Source: Lunularia cruciata (Eukaryota; Streptophyta; Marchantiopsida; Lunulariales; Lunulariaceae). From it: a stretch of DNA of 64,000 nucleotides. Positions 22,401-35,100 of this stretch are shown here, piece by piece (the stretch's first letter is position 1; each line of letters opens with the position of its first letter). The translations under genes were made by a program, and so were the position numbers. A model generated the notes under the pieces. That model was not told where the DNA came from and did no database searches. It saw nothing but the letters and a program-made list of their open reading frames with translations. The DNA lies in assembly GCA_948567375.1 (NCBI GenBank), contig OX419757.1, forward strand, positions 31,806,001 to 31,870,000. Direction: 5' to 3'.

Positions 22401-24113
22401 TTCCAACTTTTCAATAAACAGCTGATTTTCAAACTCATGGATGACAATGTAATCATTTATTCCCTCCCAGGTCAACATAGATGACACGCTTTTGAACTTC
22501 TTATCTAGTTAGCGATTTATAAGAGCACTACTAAATACTCATCAAAGGTTTACAACATGGACACTATATAGATCTTGATTATGGTGCCCTTATCGAGGGC
22601 TTTGAGTTCGTAATTATCTCCAATATTTCGCAAACTCCGAGAGATTGCATGCACAGATAATCTACCAGAATCTACAAGAGTCAACATAACCAACAACTTT
22701 TAGGTTCATCACATGAGAACTAAGCATCAATCATGCCATTCCAGTTCAGAAAACCAAACATAAAAGAGGACGATTACACACTAAAAAAGAGAAAATACAG
22801 CACACAAACCGGTCATGATGGACCCTCTCATTGACTATGCTTACTAAAGCTTCATTTCTGACACCCAAAGGGAAACATAAAGCGGAAAGAAACTCGAAAT
22901 ATGTTCAACATGGAACAATCACCCAAAAGCTTATACTGAGATGGTCATGAATGAAGTTCTCAAACAATGTTTCTTGTCGGAGTACTATGTGGATCTTCCC
23001 GGAGCTATTTGTGTAGGCTGTAAACTGAAAACATGATGGGAGAAGAACAAAGCACCTGAGAAATACGCCAAAGCTTCTTTAGAGTACAGGCCATTGGAAC
23101 CTGGCTCGATCCACCCATCAGGTGCATCAGTTGGAAAGGTATAGCACACATATTTCTCAATCTCTTCTTCAATAGGACTATTTGTCCTAAATCTCGTTCT
23201 TTCAGTTTCTCCAGCTACTCCCGGCGTGGCTTTAGAGTGGAGCTTACCTCTCGTGGACTTCTGTGACCCATCCATATCTAAGACTCTTCCCTTCTCAATA
23301 AACGGGAAAACCCATGCGGGTAATCTGAGATGGTATTCAAGAGAAGATTTGGTATATGAGTCAAAGAATCCTCGAACAGGAGTGGTATGCACAACCAATC
23401 CGATCAGATCCCTTACAGCAACATTGAACTCCTCTTCTAAGAATGTAGTCTGACAAGAATTATCTTGACACAAGTTCACGACGGAAACTGTCGGAACGAA
23501 GGTTTCTGATAATTTTACACTTCCAGTTCTCTGCATAAGAAACACCAATATAGAGCATTCTCTTAGAAGCTCGTATAATGTGTCAAAAGATTATTGACGC
23601 AAAAACTCTCAAGTTGATCGACCCGTTGTAGAACATGCTCTGCTCCCTACCCCACCCATTCAACGGTCCAAGAACGGGTCACACTTATCTCTTCGGTTTA
23701 CTTTATTAAGATGGACCATAGCTCTACATTACTTACCCCTCAGAAGTAAACCTGAGACGAAAGAGCATTCACAATTTTGTTCTGACATGAGTCACTCAGA
23801 TGGATAAAGTTCACTACTAACTCATGACAAGAAATAAGGACCAAAGTAAGAAACGTACTCTCGAAACTACGGTAAAGTTACCAGACTTGGAAGTATCAGA
23901 CACTGAAAGAAGCTCTCGAAGTCCATTGGAACGGTCAAAGTGCACGCCATTGTGCAGCACGCATTTTCCACCATTTAGCCATCTTCGTCCAAGAAAAAGG
24001 ATTCTAAGTTTGCTCGCTTTCTGCTTATGGGGCAGCTCAACAACATTAACTGCGAATGGCACAACCCGACCCCTACTGAGGGGAAATGCCGACTCAGTCC
24101 AGTAATCGCCCAT
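16473..24113 (-). CDS. WAP: WPP-domain-associated protein (WAP)-like long coiled-coil protein
   Basis: A minus-strand gene. The main exon (22103-17462) encodes about 1,540 residues of almost continuous heptad-type coiled coil rich in Glu, Lys, Leu and Arg. Downstream exons fitted by frame: 17283-17266 (tentative), 17205-17091, 16901-16800, 16547-16473 (stop TAA). The spliced C-terminus contains [39 protein letters not shown] and a short basic tail, the signature end of WAP proteins. [11 protein letters not shown] near residue 120 of the main frame matches the family's conserved N-terminal region. Exons 24113-23859 and 23530-23056 upstream join in phase to the main exon and add about 243 residues of unrecognised sequence, giving a 1,893-residue model. 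If translation starts at 22050 instead, the protein is about 1,632 residues. Family members bind WPP-domain proteins (MAF1 type) at the nuclear envelope or Golgi and have a structural role. This homologue is much longer than the angiosperm proteins I recall (about 800-900 residues). Family call firm; N-terminal exons and the tiny second exon uncertain. Confidence 0.82.
17266..17283 (-). other. Possible 18-bp microexon of the WAP-like gene
   Basis: The main exon ends best at CAG/GTACAAAG (17462, phase 2), and the next secure exon (17205) requires phase 2 entry. Only acceptors at GAGAG or GAGCAG just before 17283 keep the frame, which leaves 18 or 21 bases before the donor CACCTG/GTAAC (17266/17265). 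A longer open stretch in the same frame lies just upstream (about 17360-17284). A different first donor would make this a normal exon. Confidence 0.35.
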
Positions 24114-26200
24114 TGGACACCCTGCTAACCTTTAAACATATCCCTGAACAGAAAATAGGCCTCATTTGTTCGACTCCTGTGAGATGTACAACCTGTGATA
24201 TATCAACCAACCGTGGCCAATGTCAGACTCGACTTATCAAGGAGAATTTAAAAAGTGGATCTAGTTAAAAAATAAGGACTGGAGAACGGCAAATAATCAG
24301 CCAGTTATCCTATTAAGTGACAAAGTAAAGTAATAATACTAAGCACTGAACATATTAACTGTCAAGGTACACTGAATATCCTCATTTATTCATTTTCATG
24401 CTCCCGATATTATTAAAAGGAGACCTCGGACTCAACGATGATCTCAACCAAAATGCTCGTTTCAACATTCAGGGCACAACAATCTTGCAAAAGTCTCCAC
24501 GGATTTAAGGGTAAAGTATGAACGAAAGACAAAGAGTAGTATAAGTGAGTAATACGAGCAGAAATCGTTCACAGAACGGAGAATCAAAACCATCCTAGGA
24601 CCGAACCGATACAAACCGAAGCCACGCAGATGGAAGCAATGACGTGCATGCAAGCACGGATGCAAACTGAAGGCAAGATAATCTAAGCAAGTAAATACAT
24701 GGAAGGCCAAAGGAAGTAGGAATTGACAAAGAAATATAAGCGGAATCGATAGAAAGCAAACGCGAAGATTGATACATTCCATGAGTAGCATTTACAGTTG
24801 TATGCATCACGAAAAAAAAAGCGAGCCTTCTCGAGCAAAAGAAGAGGAAACCATCGAGCGAGTAGGAAATCAAATTCGAAAGCAAAGGGAAAGCATTAAA
24901 CAAGTAGGAAAACAGAGTGTTAGTGGATGATGGCTGGGCTGGAGAGAAATATATACAGCAAAGAGTAGTATATACTTTAAACAGGAGGCTATAAATCAGG
25001 CCAAAAAGACGATGGTGCACGAGAAAATTCCGGCTGCATTACCTGTGCAAAAAGAATTAACTGAAACTGATGGCAGCGATTGGGAAACTCTCAACGCACA
25101 GAGTTGCTGGTGCAGTGGTCACATAATTTATTTCAATACAACCGTTGGCCCTGGACGCTCCAAGGTTCGAAGAAGGTACCCGCAGGAGCATGAAACTGCA
25201 AGTGTGTGGAGCGAGAAAAATGATATTCTTGACCGAGTTGAACAATTCAGTTACCAGATCAAAACACTCAATGTGAAGTGATAAAACAAGACAACCCCGG
25301 AGAAAAGTGGCCATCCGAAAGCTCTGTTTGACCAGTACAATAGCAACGGTTGCCAAGTCAATGCGGGAAAAAGTGAGAAAGAAATGCAAGAACACTGCTC
25401 AGCAATTCTCTGAGACCCACTGCCAATTCGCACCAAGACCCACCACTTAAGTCCATAACAATCATAAGTGACCACGAAACGAATCCAGTATTAAAAACAC
25501 TTCAGTTGAGCGCAAGAATCTTCCCAATAAAATTCCTCTCTTCTTCCACCCCATAAACTGCCTCAGCGAGACGCTCTTTGAACAATCTGAAAGCGAAGCG
25601 ACTCCAAATTCAAGTGCCGAAACCTGATTGACTCACTGGATGGGAGAGAATATGGCCCGAGTGCGATGATCGGCTCTGGCGTCAGAAACGACGACGAGTG
25701 ATAATGGTGTCGCGTGCGGTGGTCTCGCTTTTCCTCCTCCTGCTCTGCAACAAAGTAGTTCACGGCCTTCTGGGTACTCCAAATTTAGGATCTTCCGAAT
25801 CGCGACCAACTGGAACCTCATGAATCCGCAAATGGCTTCAGACAAATTTCCACCACCACCACCACCACCACACCCACTAACCAGCTCTTCCCGTGTACCC
25901 AATTCCCGTTCCTTTCCTTTCCTTTTCCTTTCCTCACTGTACCAGTACAGTAGTAATTTCTCGGTGCTTTTTCCCTCTTTGGATCGGTGAATGACAGTCG
26001 GTTTCCTCCATTCCAGCAATGCGGAAAGAAAGTGCCCCTTTACCTGCACACACTCTCAAGACACAGAGAGCCAGAGAGAGACAAAAGGAGAGTGCGAGTA
26101 CGGAGGAAAGAAACTGGTGTTTTCTTTCCACTCTCTTTTAATCATTCCTGAAGTTTCTTGGTACCTCTCACTCTATATATCGATAAAGAATATTGGCTGC
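24114..26200 (-). promoter_or_regulatory. Probable 5' leader and promoter region of the WAP-like gene
   Basis: An acceptor-like TTAGCAG lies just upstream of the ATG at 24113 on the minus strand, suggesting a further 5' exon. Frames at 24595-25020 and 25633-26049 show no recognisable protein and look like leader or intron sequence. A trinucleotide run (GGT on the minus strand, about 25848-25872) and a purine/pyrimidine-rich tract (25910-25990) mark the upstream edge. AT-rich element DNA begins just beyond. Confidence 0.35.
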
Positions 26201-26249
26201 ACTACTTTCGTTGACTAAGCAGACGATGAACTGAGACTGAATAGTATTG

Positions 26250-27033
26250 AGGGTCTATACAGTTATATGCGAGTGGCAATAAGTGTAACACCTATTCAGT
26301 TTACATAATACTTTTCTTTATTTATTAAATAGTTTCATAAGGTGATTGACTTTCTTGTGTCTCTTCCTAAGTGGATTCTTTTTCTTTTTTTTCCCCGTTT
26401 CTTCATTACTATTGTTGACCAATGTGTTTATTCGTTTTTCCTCTAGATTGTTTTTCTCTTTTGAAGGTGGAGTTGGTTTAAATTTTGCCTGAGGTTTTCC
26501 TTTTTTGAGATTTGTCTTCTTCAAATATTCTTTAGTAATAGTATTTACATGATATTAAACCCTAAGCATTATATGGTCTCCGCTATTCTCAAAAAAAAAT
26601 TAATATTTAATATACAAACAACTCTATTTATAATTTTGATCTTAAATATAATTAAAAATATATTCTTATTTTGAATAATGAAACTTCTATAAATTATAAC
26701 ATTGGAAGTATAGCCCGTAAATCTTGAAATAAGAATTATATATAGTATTTCCAACTCTTTTATTTTATATTTATACTCTATCTAATACAATAAAAATATA
26801 TAAGTATGATAATCTAGACTTTTATTTGTCTATTATTTTATTATATATATAATATGAATTTATTTTATTACTCACTTCACCTTCAGATTATAATAAGATA
26901 ATTATACTCTTTTAAGATATACTCTTGTATTTCAAGTTTAAATAAAATAGATAGTCATAATAAATACAGTAAAAAAAAATTTTTAATCTATATTATTTTA
27001 ATTTTCTTTATTTTGATTTATATATATATAGTA
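26250..27033. other. AT-rich junction between gene island and element block
   Basis: Base composition drops sharply here, with long A/T runs and TA repeats. A Lys-rich minus-strand frame (26318-26524) is low-complexity and not supported as a gene. No element ends were recognised before 27034. Confidence 0.55.
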
Positions 27034-27479
27034 TGTCATGCTATTTATAGCGTTGCATCTAGATTGCTCGGATGTTGGCATAGTAATGGTAATAATCAAA
27101 GGTATTTTGGTAGTTACTCATGGACTATTTGTTGATGGTTAGATTTTGTGTTTGAGATATTGACTACATGATGGGACCCAACACTTGCACCGCTCGCACG
27201 ATCAGGTGTGCCATCAATGGGACCTTTAGGGTTGGAGATCCAAGTTGAAATCAAAGGTATACCTTGGAAGGACAACTCCATAGAGCTCATTTCTCCAATG
27301 TTGAGCCTTTGAGTTCTTGGCTAGAGTGGATAGAAAGTTGGTGAGCACCACTTGCAGTCTCTTAGCTAGAGTGGGTGTGTTTTGATTGTAATCAGTGTCT
27401 AGTTGTTGGTAGATTGTTGAATGACATATCAAGTACTAATCTGATTGAATGTGATTTGAGTTGTGATCAAATTGATTAC
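27034..27479 (+). repeat. Terminal repeat segment A1 of the old Ty3-type element
   Basis: It starts TGTCATGCTATTTATAGC and ends at ATTGATTA. It aligns along its length with A2 (35907-36357) and with the solo copy (40308-40732), for example the shared words GTTGAGCCTTTGA and GTCTCTTAGCTAGA. Segment B does not follow it; sequence diverges exactly at the A/B junction into internal DNA. Confidence 0.78.
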
Positions 27480-28990
27480 ATCATAGAAGTGAGAGTTAAG
27501 GGGAAATTGGGTGCAAGAACTAAGGGTGTTGGTGTTATCTCTAAGCTCGGTGGATCATGGTACCTTGATTCATAGTTCAAGTCTCCGTGAGAGTGATTGT
27601 GCGGAATTGTTGGCCAAATTTGGAGCTAAAGAGAGCCAATTTCAAGCGGTTGTGTTTGTTTTGAGCTTAGGAGGTGAAAGTAGGACCAATTTGGTGCAAA
27701 TTGAGCTCAAATGGAAAAATTGAAGGTGGAGTTGGGAACCCATTCTCACAAATTAGAGATTTGAAGATCCTCATCTTTCCAATTTGGCTCAAGTGGAGAT
27801 TTAGTGGTCAGCCAACTCTAGGGATTTATATCAAATTTTATGTCAGATTTTATATCATATTTCGTGGACGAGTTATGGCTAGATTTTGGCTAGAGGAAGT
27901 TTGATATCATTCTTGGTGATCCTCGTAGCTTAGGAAGTAGATTAGGAAGTAGATAGGTATTTTGATTATGTCAAATGTCAAATGGTGGTAAAGTTAGTCC
28001 GGTGTTGATTTATGAGATGGAGAGTATTTAGCCTTCTTGTGATTGGACCTCCTCCATTCTGTGCTTGTTGTTTTTGTACCATGTTTGTGTGAGGTGCTCT
28101 AACTTTAGAGTATTGGTGCTCTAGTGTGCTCTCGATAATGAGACTTGAGTGATGACCAATTAGACAACTTTTGTTTCTCTTTGATGAGACAAGAAGTGAT
28201 TACCTGTACCGTGAGAGTGTGTGTTTGATGGTAGGTTATAGGTTGCTATTTCCCTTATTGTAATTTCGTAATTAGAGCTACATTAGTGAGTGACTTTTGG
28301 TTGGTGGTGTTGGCACTTGGTAGTGATTCTTGATGGGGTACTTGTAGTGGTTACTATTGCGGTGTGCAATTTGTAGTTTCTAGTTACTTTGTCACGATGG
28401 AGTTCTTTGGGGATTCTAGAGGAGATAGCTTTGCAATACGTTTGGATTTATCCAAAGTGGCACTTGATATTAGCTTGTATCTCAAGTCCTGGTGACGGAG
28501 GAGATCAATTCTAAGTTGGAGTTTGACACAAGAGTTGATTCAATTGAGAGTGCATTTGGTGTGTTTGCACCATTGTTTTGGGATATGGACAAGCTTTATG
28601 GGGCCTCCAAAGGCCCTAGATGTTACTCTAGTATAGTGGGTACCATTGAGTTGGATGATTTCATCTAGGATTTTGATAGTTGGTGTGATCTGCAATAGAT
28701 GCGGAACTCAACTTTGCTCACACCCTTCATGGCATAGAAGAGGTTGTTTTAGCACTTAGAGGGTCTATTAATGAATTACTACCATGAGTTCAAGAGAGCT
28801 CGCTTGGAGGAGATTGAGCTATGGAGACAGTAATTGGTCTCTAGACAATGTCTCCATCACTTTAGGCTCAGTTTCTAGGGGTAGATTGGTAGTACACACG
28901 AGTTCTAGCTCTTGTAGTGTTGGTGGGTTTCTTGGAGATGATGCTACTGTGAGTGGAGGTACTACTATAAGAGGTGGTGTTGTATGAGGG
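27480..28990 (+). other. Leader and 5' gag region of the old element, decayed
   Basis: Position implies the untranslated leader and the start of gag. I found no clear match to the usual Met-tRNA primer-binding site after A1. Short open frames (27511-27723, 27674-27904, 28784-28987) are fragments. Nothing else was recognised. Confidence 0.4.
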
Positions 28991-29041
28991 TTTAATCCCA
29001 TGGTGGAGTTCTTCTAGTGTTTGAGTTAGAACTACCAAGGA

Positions 29042-29287
29042 GTGCGGATTGACAAGCTAAGGAGCTTGCAAGAGTTCCAACAAAAGGCTAAAGAGAGCCT
29101 ACACGAGGCATATACTTGCAAAAGATTGCTGATCAGTTTTACTCAAGGAGTTATTGAGGCCCATCCAGTCAAGTTTTGGTATGGGATTCTAGATAGGGAG
29201 TTGCAATGTAGAGTCCATGATGCTTTATTGTTACATGTTACTTTGCCTACTTTGGCAATGGTCTTTGATTTGACTGAGCGATATTGA
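29042..29287 (+). pseudogene. gag fragment of the old Ty3-type element
   Basis: The fragment of 81 codons contains a pattern like the retrotransposon gag domain (QEFQQKAKESLHEAYTCKR, then FWYGILDRELQCRV). It is bounded by stops. It lies at the expected place, 5' of the protease/RT region. The assignment rests on position and weak family resemblance. Confidence 0.5.
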
Positions 29288-29927
29288 GCTTAACATGGTG
29301 GAGGAGAGAGGGGTGACATATGGATTTGGTAGGGAGACCTAATCCATGACTGTTGCTTCTTCTAGAGTGCAGCAAAGTGCACCATGCCCCATTGGTTTCC
29401 AAGTATAAGGTGGACAGCCCAGATCCTATGGAGTGAGTGGAGGGCATGGTGTAGCTAGACCTTACCTTCATTTTTTGATCAACATTAGTTGGTGAGTGGT
29501 GATGTTGTTGTGGTAGGTGGTGATGGGGTGCATGATGGACTACCTACTCAACCACCTGCTACTACACAAATTGAGTCTAGCTCAATGTCGGGAGTAGCTA
29601 TTGATTATGCGTTATCCTTTCTTCTCAACCAATGACATATTTACATTGGGAGTTGCTCCAACCCGAGTGTTTTGGTTGGCTGCCATGCTTTGTGACAGTG
29701 GGAATGATGTGGTTCTTACTTTTAGAGTACAAGTGGTTGATAGTGGAGCTAACTTGGTTGAGGAGCATGGGATCAATCAACAACCTATGGTTTATGGCAA
29801 GCAACAACGGTTAGATTGGAAAAGTTACCAACTTTGAGCAAGCACGGTTTACACTTGGAATTGTCATATTAGATAACCATATGGAGATATTTTGTTTGGT
29901 AGACCTTTCAGGGAAGGTCTATACACC

Positions 29928-30512
29928 TATGATACTCTGAGGACAAGAGAACTCTACAAGAGAGAAAACACGAGTTTCACTCTTAATACTTTGATGCTCC
30001 TAAAGGAGCACCTACTCTTTATTATATAGCAAAGAGGAACTCCTCTTTGCTATATACAATATCAGATACATGGATTTGTGACATTTTAGCAAGTTCTACC
30101 CTTAGAGTAGTTGCCTAGATGGGTGACATGTCAATCCTTGTCCTATCTAGTTGGTCAAACAGGTTTGACCAAAGAGAATCTTTAGAGAATCTTCTTGTAG
30201 GAAGCTCAAAATCATGTGGGTGAGGTACCATTGGAAAGCTCTCTATGAAAGAAAATCATGGGGAGTGAGAATGCAAGGCTTTTCCCTAAAAAGAAGAGAT
30301 TTGTTTCATTTTTGAGGTCTAATTTATCCCTTTAGGCCTCCAAATTTGGCTTTGAAGTTTTTGGGCTATTTTTGACTTTTGCGCTACTAGTAGAAGTACT
30401 CTTTTGGTGATGCTTCTATATAATCTAGTTAGCCCATCCTACACAACATCCTTCTAGATGCTACCAAGTCAATTTTCACCTCTAGGTAATATGTCTAGCT
30501 ATTGGTATTACA
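29928..30512 (-). mobile_element. Solo LTR of the nested-chromovirus family, inverted
   Basis: Read on the minus strand it begins TGTAATACCAATAGCTAGAC and follows the LTRs of the element at 45845-52437 throughout. Shared words include TTTGACCAAC, GACATGTCACC and the TATATAATAAAGAG TATA region. Perfect 5-base target duplications ACACC flank it (29923-29927 and 30513-30517). It is a product of LTR-LTR recombination and sits inside the older Ty3-type element, so it is younger than its host. It also shows that the ancestral LTR start is TGTAATACC; the nested element now has TATAATACC. Confidence 0.9.
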
Positions 30513-32599
30513 ACACCACAAAGAGTCTTACTAACTTTGGTGTGCAATCCCTTATATTGGGGAAGGCTACAATTGTTGATATAGAGTTATGGAAGACCAA
30601 TGTGGAGAGGTGTCCATTTCAGATCTAGATATCTCCTAGGGGGTAGTTCTACATAGTACATCACATGTGGAGAGCTTGTTGTTCACATTCAACCTGTTCA
30701 TCCGATTGATAGCTTTGTGGTGAGAGCTCAGGCCATTGAGGAAGTAGTTGAGTCATATGATGTGTTAGTTGGGGGAGTATTGTTATACCTCTTGGGTTTC
30801 AACATTGACTATTGGGAGGAGATGGCCTCTTGTAGACCAGGTTGGCAGTCAATTGAGGGTTGGGTATGTTGCTTACCAATACGCTTCAGTAGTGGCAATC
30901 TTGGTTCACTACAATCCGGGACCATGGCGGCATTAGTTTCAACTTCTAGTGGTTTTATTACTTGGCTTGGTGACTTATTGTAAGGGAACACCCATGCAAA
31001 GGATACTCTAGTACCAGAGGAGATCACTCAAGTTTGGAGTACAAGTGAGATCATTCCATCCACCTTGGATGTTCCATTGTGGAGTTTAGAGGAGGCATTG
31101 CAGCCACATGCGGATCAATTGGTGCAACAAGCTTAGAGTGGAGTGTTTGTACCACCATGAGATTAGTGTGAGGATGAGCCTCTAGAGTTGATTACCTTGA
31201 CACCTCTAGATATCACACTCATTGCCTGGCAATCTAATAGAGAGAGTATGTCTATTGGAGTTATTTTGTGGGATTGGCACTAGACTAGCTACAATACTAC
31301 AAGCAGGTATACGAGTACAAAGGTAGTTGTACATGGAGAAAGATGAGACTACTAGGCAATTCTTTCTACATCATGTGGCACACTTGGCCTATCAATATCC
31401 TAAGCTATTACCAATATCAGCAATTAGGGGTTATTAGAAGATCTACCAACAGACATTTCCATATTGGGAGCAAAGGATTGGGAAAGACATGGTACAATTC
31501 ATTTGGTGATTTTTTCATAGCCATGTAAGAAACATAAATGTGTTGGCCGAGGTTTGGGTCTTTAGGATCCCAATTCTTGTGTGTTGGAGGATGTTGCGGA
31601 TACTACGACATCTTGAGGTTCATCAATCTATTTCTCTAGCTTACATTTGGAGAACGTCCTATTGATGGATGATTCTTGCACTAGGGTGGTGGCGAGTACA
31701 CATCATGTCCATTCTTGGATGGGACTTGCCATATTGTTGGATGCAGCCAGAGTGGGATCACGAGCTCATCATCTTTGTCTTTGGTGGACAAACCTCTTAA
31801 TCAAAGAGGTTCTACAATATGCTTATGATGGGACTCAATGACTAGCCCACCTCACTATTAATGACACCTTGGATGTTAAGTGTTAGTCTTAGATGGTGGT
31901 AATGGATGATAGTTCATCTATGGTAGTGGTGAACCTAGTTGGATAGCCCCAAGTCACTTTTCCCACACTTATGAGTTTCCTAAGCTCCCATGCTTTTCAA
32001 GAGTGAAGTCTTGGACTTGTTTAGGACTCATAGTTACAATAGTTGGTGGAGCCCAACACCAATAGGAGAGAGTGAGCAATTGGTTTTTGCATCGGTATTA
32101 CCATTATTCTAGTAGTGTTAGAGGCATCTAAGCATTAAATGTTAGGTTAGGCTATGGACCTGAACTATTTTACCTATATTGTGAGCCTTGGCTTGGGATA
32201 ACAACATAGGATGCACTTGATAGGCATCACCACTTAGACACTTGTGAGCTTTTTGTCTATCAAGAAGATTTAGACACATGTTGGAGTGATGGACCAACTA
32301 GACAAGTATTCTTGGGACATAGCCAGTGGCTACTAAGGAGAGTGATCTACTTGGAGTCCATCCAAGTGAGCATGGTCTACTTGGATTACACTCTTGGTGT
32401 ACTTGGGATGTAGCTAAAGGACACAAGTAGCTTGCAACCAAAGTGGAGGGATTTTTCACATAAAGGTTTGGACCTCTAGTGGTCAAATACATGACACTAT
32501 TATTCCCAAGGGCCCAATGTAGCAGCCAGTCAATACGTCTTCCACTCTTACATCAATTATAGAGGATACTTGGGAGCCAGATCTAGGACCCAAGCTTAC

Positions 32600-34000
32600 A
32601 AGGGAGGAAAGATGGAGAGTTTAGAGATTCTTGACGTGCTACATGAGTTGTTTGCCTTCAATATGAAGGATCAAGGTGCTCTAAAGAAACCTGGTAATTG
32701 GATTAAGCTTACTAGCAATACACCAATTTTTTGACATCCCTACAAGTATAGTGACATGGAGTAAGCATTGATTCAAAATTGGAGTAGAGATCTTTTTGAT
32801 ACTGGTTTTGTAGAGATTTCACATGGAGAGTATGCATCAGCTACAGTGATGCCAGCCAAGAAGGATATGCATGGCAATTACACAAATAGGTGTATGTGTG
32901 GAGATTATTACTCCTATCTACCAATAGACTAGGGCTAATCAATATGCATACCTACACCGGAGGAGATCTTTGATGCAATTGAGCATGCAAAGGTCTTTGG
33001 TACTTTGGATCTTTGAGCGGGATATTATCAATTGCCTATCAAGGAGGATGATAAGTCCAAGACAACATTTTGGGCTACTGATCCTCATGGTAAGGATGTG
33101 TTATATCAATGGAGGTTCTTACCATTTGGGTTAAAGAACGCTCTTGCCCAATTTCAAAGGAGCATGGACAGGATCTTAGTTGGATTGGATTTTGCTCAAT
33201 GCTATATTGATGACATTTTGGTCTATACCACTATTGTAGAGGAGCATGAGAGACAATTGTTAAAGGTGTTTGAGAGGTTGAGATCTCATGGACTTAAATT
33301 ACATACTGGGAAGTGTAGGTTCTTCCACAAGCAAGTTGATTACTTAGGTCACACTATTCACTTGGAAGACTTGGTGTTTAGTAGACCAAGGTGGAGGCTA
33401 TTGCACAAATTCCTTGGCCTATGGATGTGAGCAGAGTATGAATATCCTTGGGTTGACAAACTTCTATCACCACTATGTTAGAGGTTTTAGTGCCATTTCC
33501 AAGGCCTTGATGAAGCTGACCTAGCTTACACATGAGTGGTGTTGGGGAGATGATCAAGAGAGAGCTTTTGTAGAGCTCAAGGAGAGGTTGACATCTGCCC
33601 CTATTTTGAGGAGATTGATCAGAGGATGACTATTTCATGTTCACACTGATTGGAGTATGTGGGAGCTTGGAGCAATGCTCACCCAACATGATGATAAGAG
33701 GAAGGAGTTTATGGTGGCCTATGCTTATTGCTCCAACAATTTAGTGGAGGCAAAGTGTAGTTCATATGAGAGAGAGTGTTTGGCAATAGTATAGACAATA
33801 GCACATATCTGATGTTGTCTATTTGGTAACCCCTTTACTCTCATCATTGATCATCAAACATTGAAGTGGTTGATGGAGTCTAACAAGCTTTTAGGGAAGC
33901 TTGCACAATGGGCTTTGATTTTATAAGAATTTGATTTCACTGTTATTCATAGACCTAGAGTAATGAACCATGATGCAAATAGGTCAAGTAAAAACCCATG
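32600..34000 (+). pseudogene. Reverse transcriptase and RNase H of the old Ty3-type element
   Basis: The RT begins near 32630 (HELFAFNMKD) and has stops around 32734 and 32762. It continues through the open frame 33032-33430 with FLPFGLKNALAQFQ and the catalytic CYIDDILVY (about 33200-33220), then a LGHTI motif. RNase H remnants follow: HTDWSM (about 33640), SSYERECLAIV (about 33755) and IIDHQTLKWLM (about 33847). Several in-frame stops show that it is dead. The RT belongs to the Ty3 type. Confidence 0.85.
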
Positions 34001-34339
34001 TCCCAACCAATAGGATCAGACCAAAACATGTTGGCATGGTGAGACAGATGAGGAGATTGTGCCAGGTTGGCATGCATCTACCTTTCTTTGTATATTTTTT
34101 GAGGCTTTGGTGGTATCTCTCTCAATAGATATAGGAGTTATTAAGGTCATAGATCTAGAGAGTGGAGATAGTGGTATAATTCAATGAGACATTTATGATG
34201 ATGTCTTAGTAATGGATTATCTTTGCATTGGTGTTGTGGGTGGCATAATTGGGGCCAAGGAGAGAGACCATGTTCTTCAGCAGGCCAGACAATTCAGATT
34301 GGAAGGCAAACATCTTCTTTGTGTATAGGAGGATTGTAG

Positions 34340-35100
34340 AGTGCAAGTAGTACCACTTCCATCTTAGAGAACACAATTAATCTGTCATGTTTATGAGGAG
34401 CTAGGACATTTTAGAGTAAAGTGTATATATAGCTTACTCTAGATTCATTATTGGTGGTGCAGTATGTAGACTAATGTATAGCATTTTGTGGCCATATGTG
34501 TGGTTTGTGACCAAGTTAGACCATCATTTAATGCTCTTGTGCCACAATTACACCCATTACCTATCATAGGGTTGGGTTACCATTGAGTTTGGACTTTGCT
34601 AGACCTTTATAGTTGATTGTGAGACATCATCGATGTGTGTTGGTTATGGTGGTGCACTTCTCTAAGTGGATTGAGTTGGTGGTACTTCTTGACAAGTCCA
34701 ATGAAGGGATGGCTTACTTGTTCATGGATCAAGTTCTTAGTCATTTTGGTGCACCAATTGAGGTTTTGACTAATCAAGGTACAAAGTTCTTGGGGGAGTT
34801 TTAGGTCTTGTGTGACAAGGCTTTGATTGATTATTGTACTACCACCTGAGATCACACTAAGGCAGATGGCTTAGTAGAGCAACTGGTTCAGATGGTGAAG
34901 AGATGATTGTAAAATTATGGTTTGTAGAGAGGCCACTTGGGAGATTGGGATCTCAAGTTACCTTGGTTGGCCATGGGCTATTGATTCAGCTGGCAAGCCT
35001 CCTTAGCATCCTTCTCTCCTTACTTTCTACTTTATGTATGAGATCCAAATTTACCTATAGCCATTTGTTGAGATGCTATTGTAGTGTTGGACTTGGATGA
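34340..35100 (+). pseudogene. DDE integrase of the old Ty3-type element
   Basis: After a degraded zinc-binding part, 34613-34804 carries VHFSKWIELV and, at the second catalytic position, LTNQGTKFLGEF, where the usual Asp of TDQG is Asn. The third catalytic region (about 34860-34905) is broken. A DDE integrase here argues against this being a tyrosine-recombinase (DIRS/Ngaro) element despite its split terminal repeats. Confidence 0.8.

Noticed and set aside
24595-25020. Hydrophobic minus-strand 141-codon ORF
   Set aside because: Looks like leader or intron of the WAP-like gene; no family resemblance, and T-rich composition explains the Leu/Phe/Ser content.
26318-26524. Lys-rich minus-strand frame of 68 codons
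   Set aside because: Low-complexity product of A/T-rich DNA without supporting neighbours.
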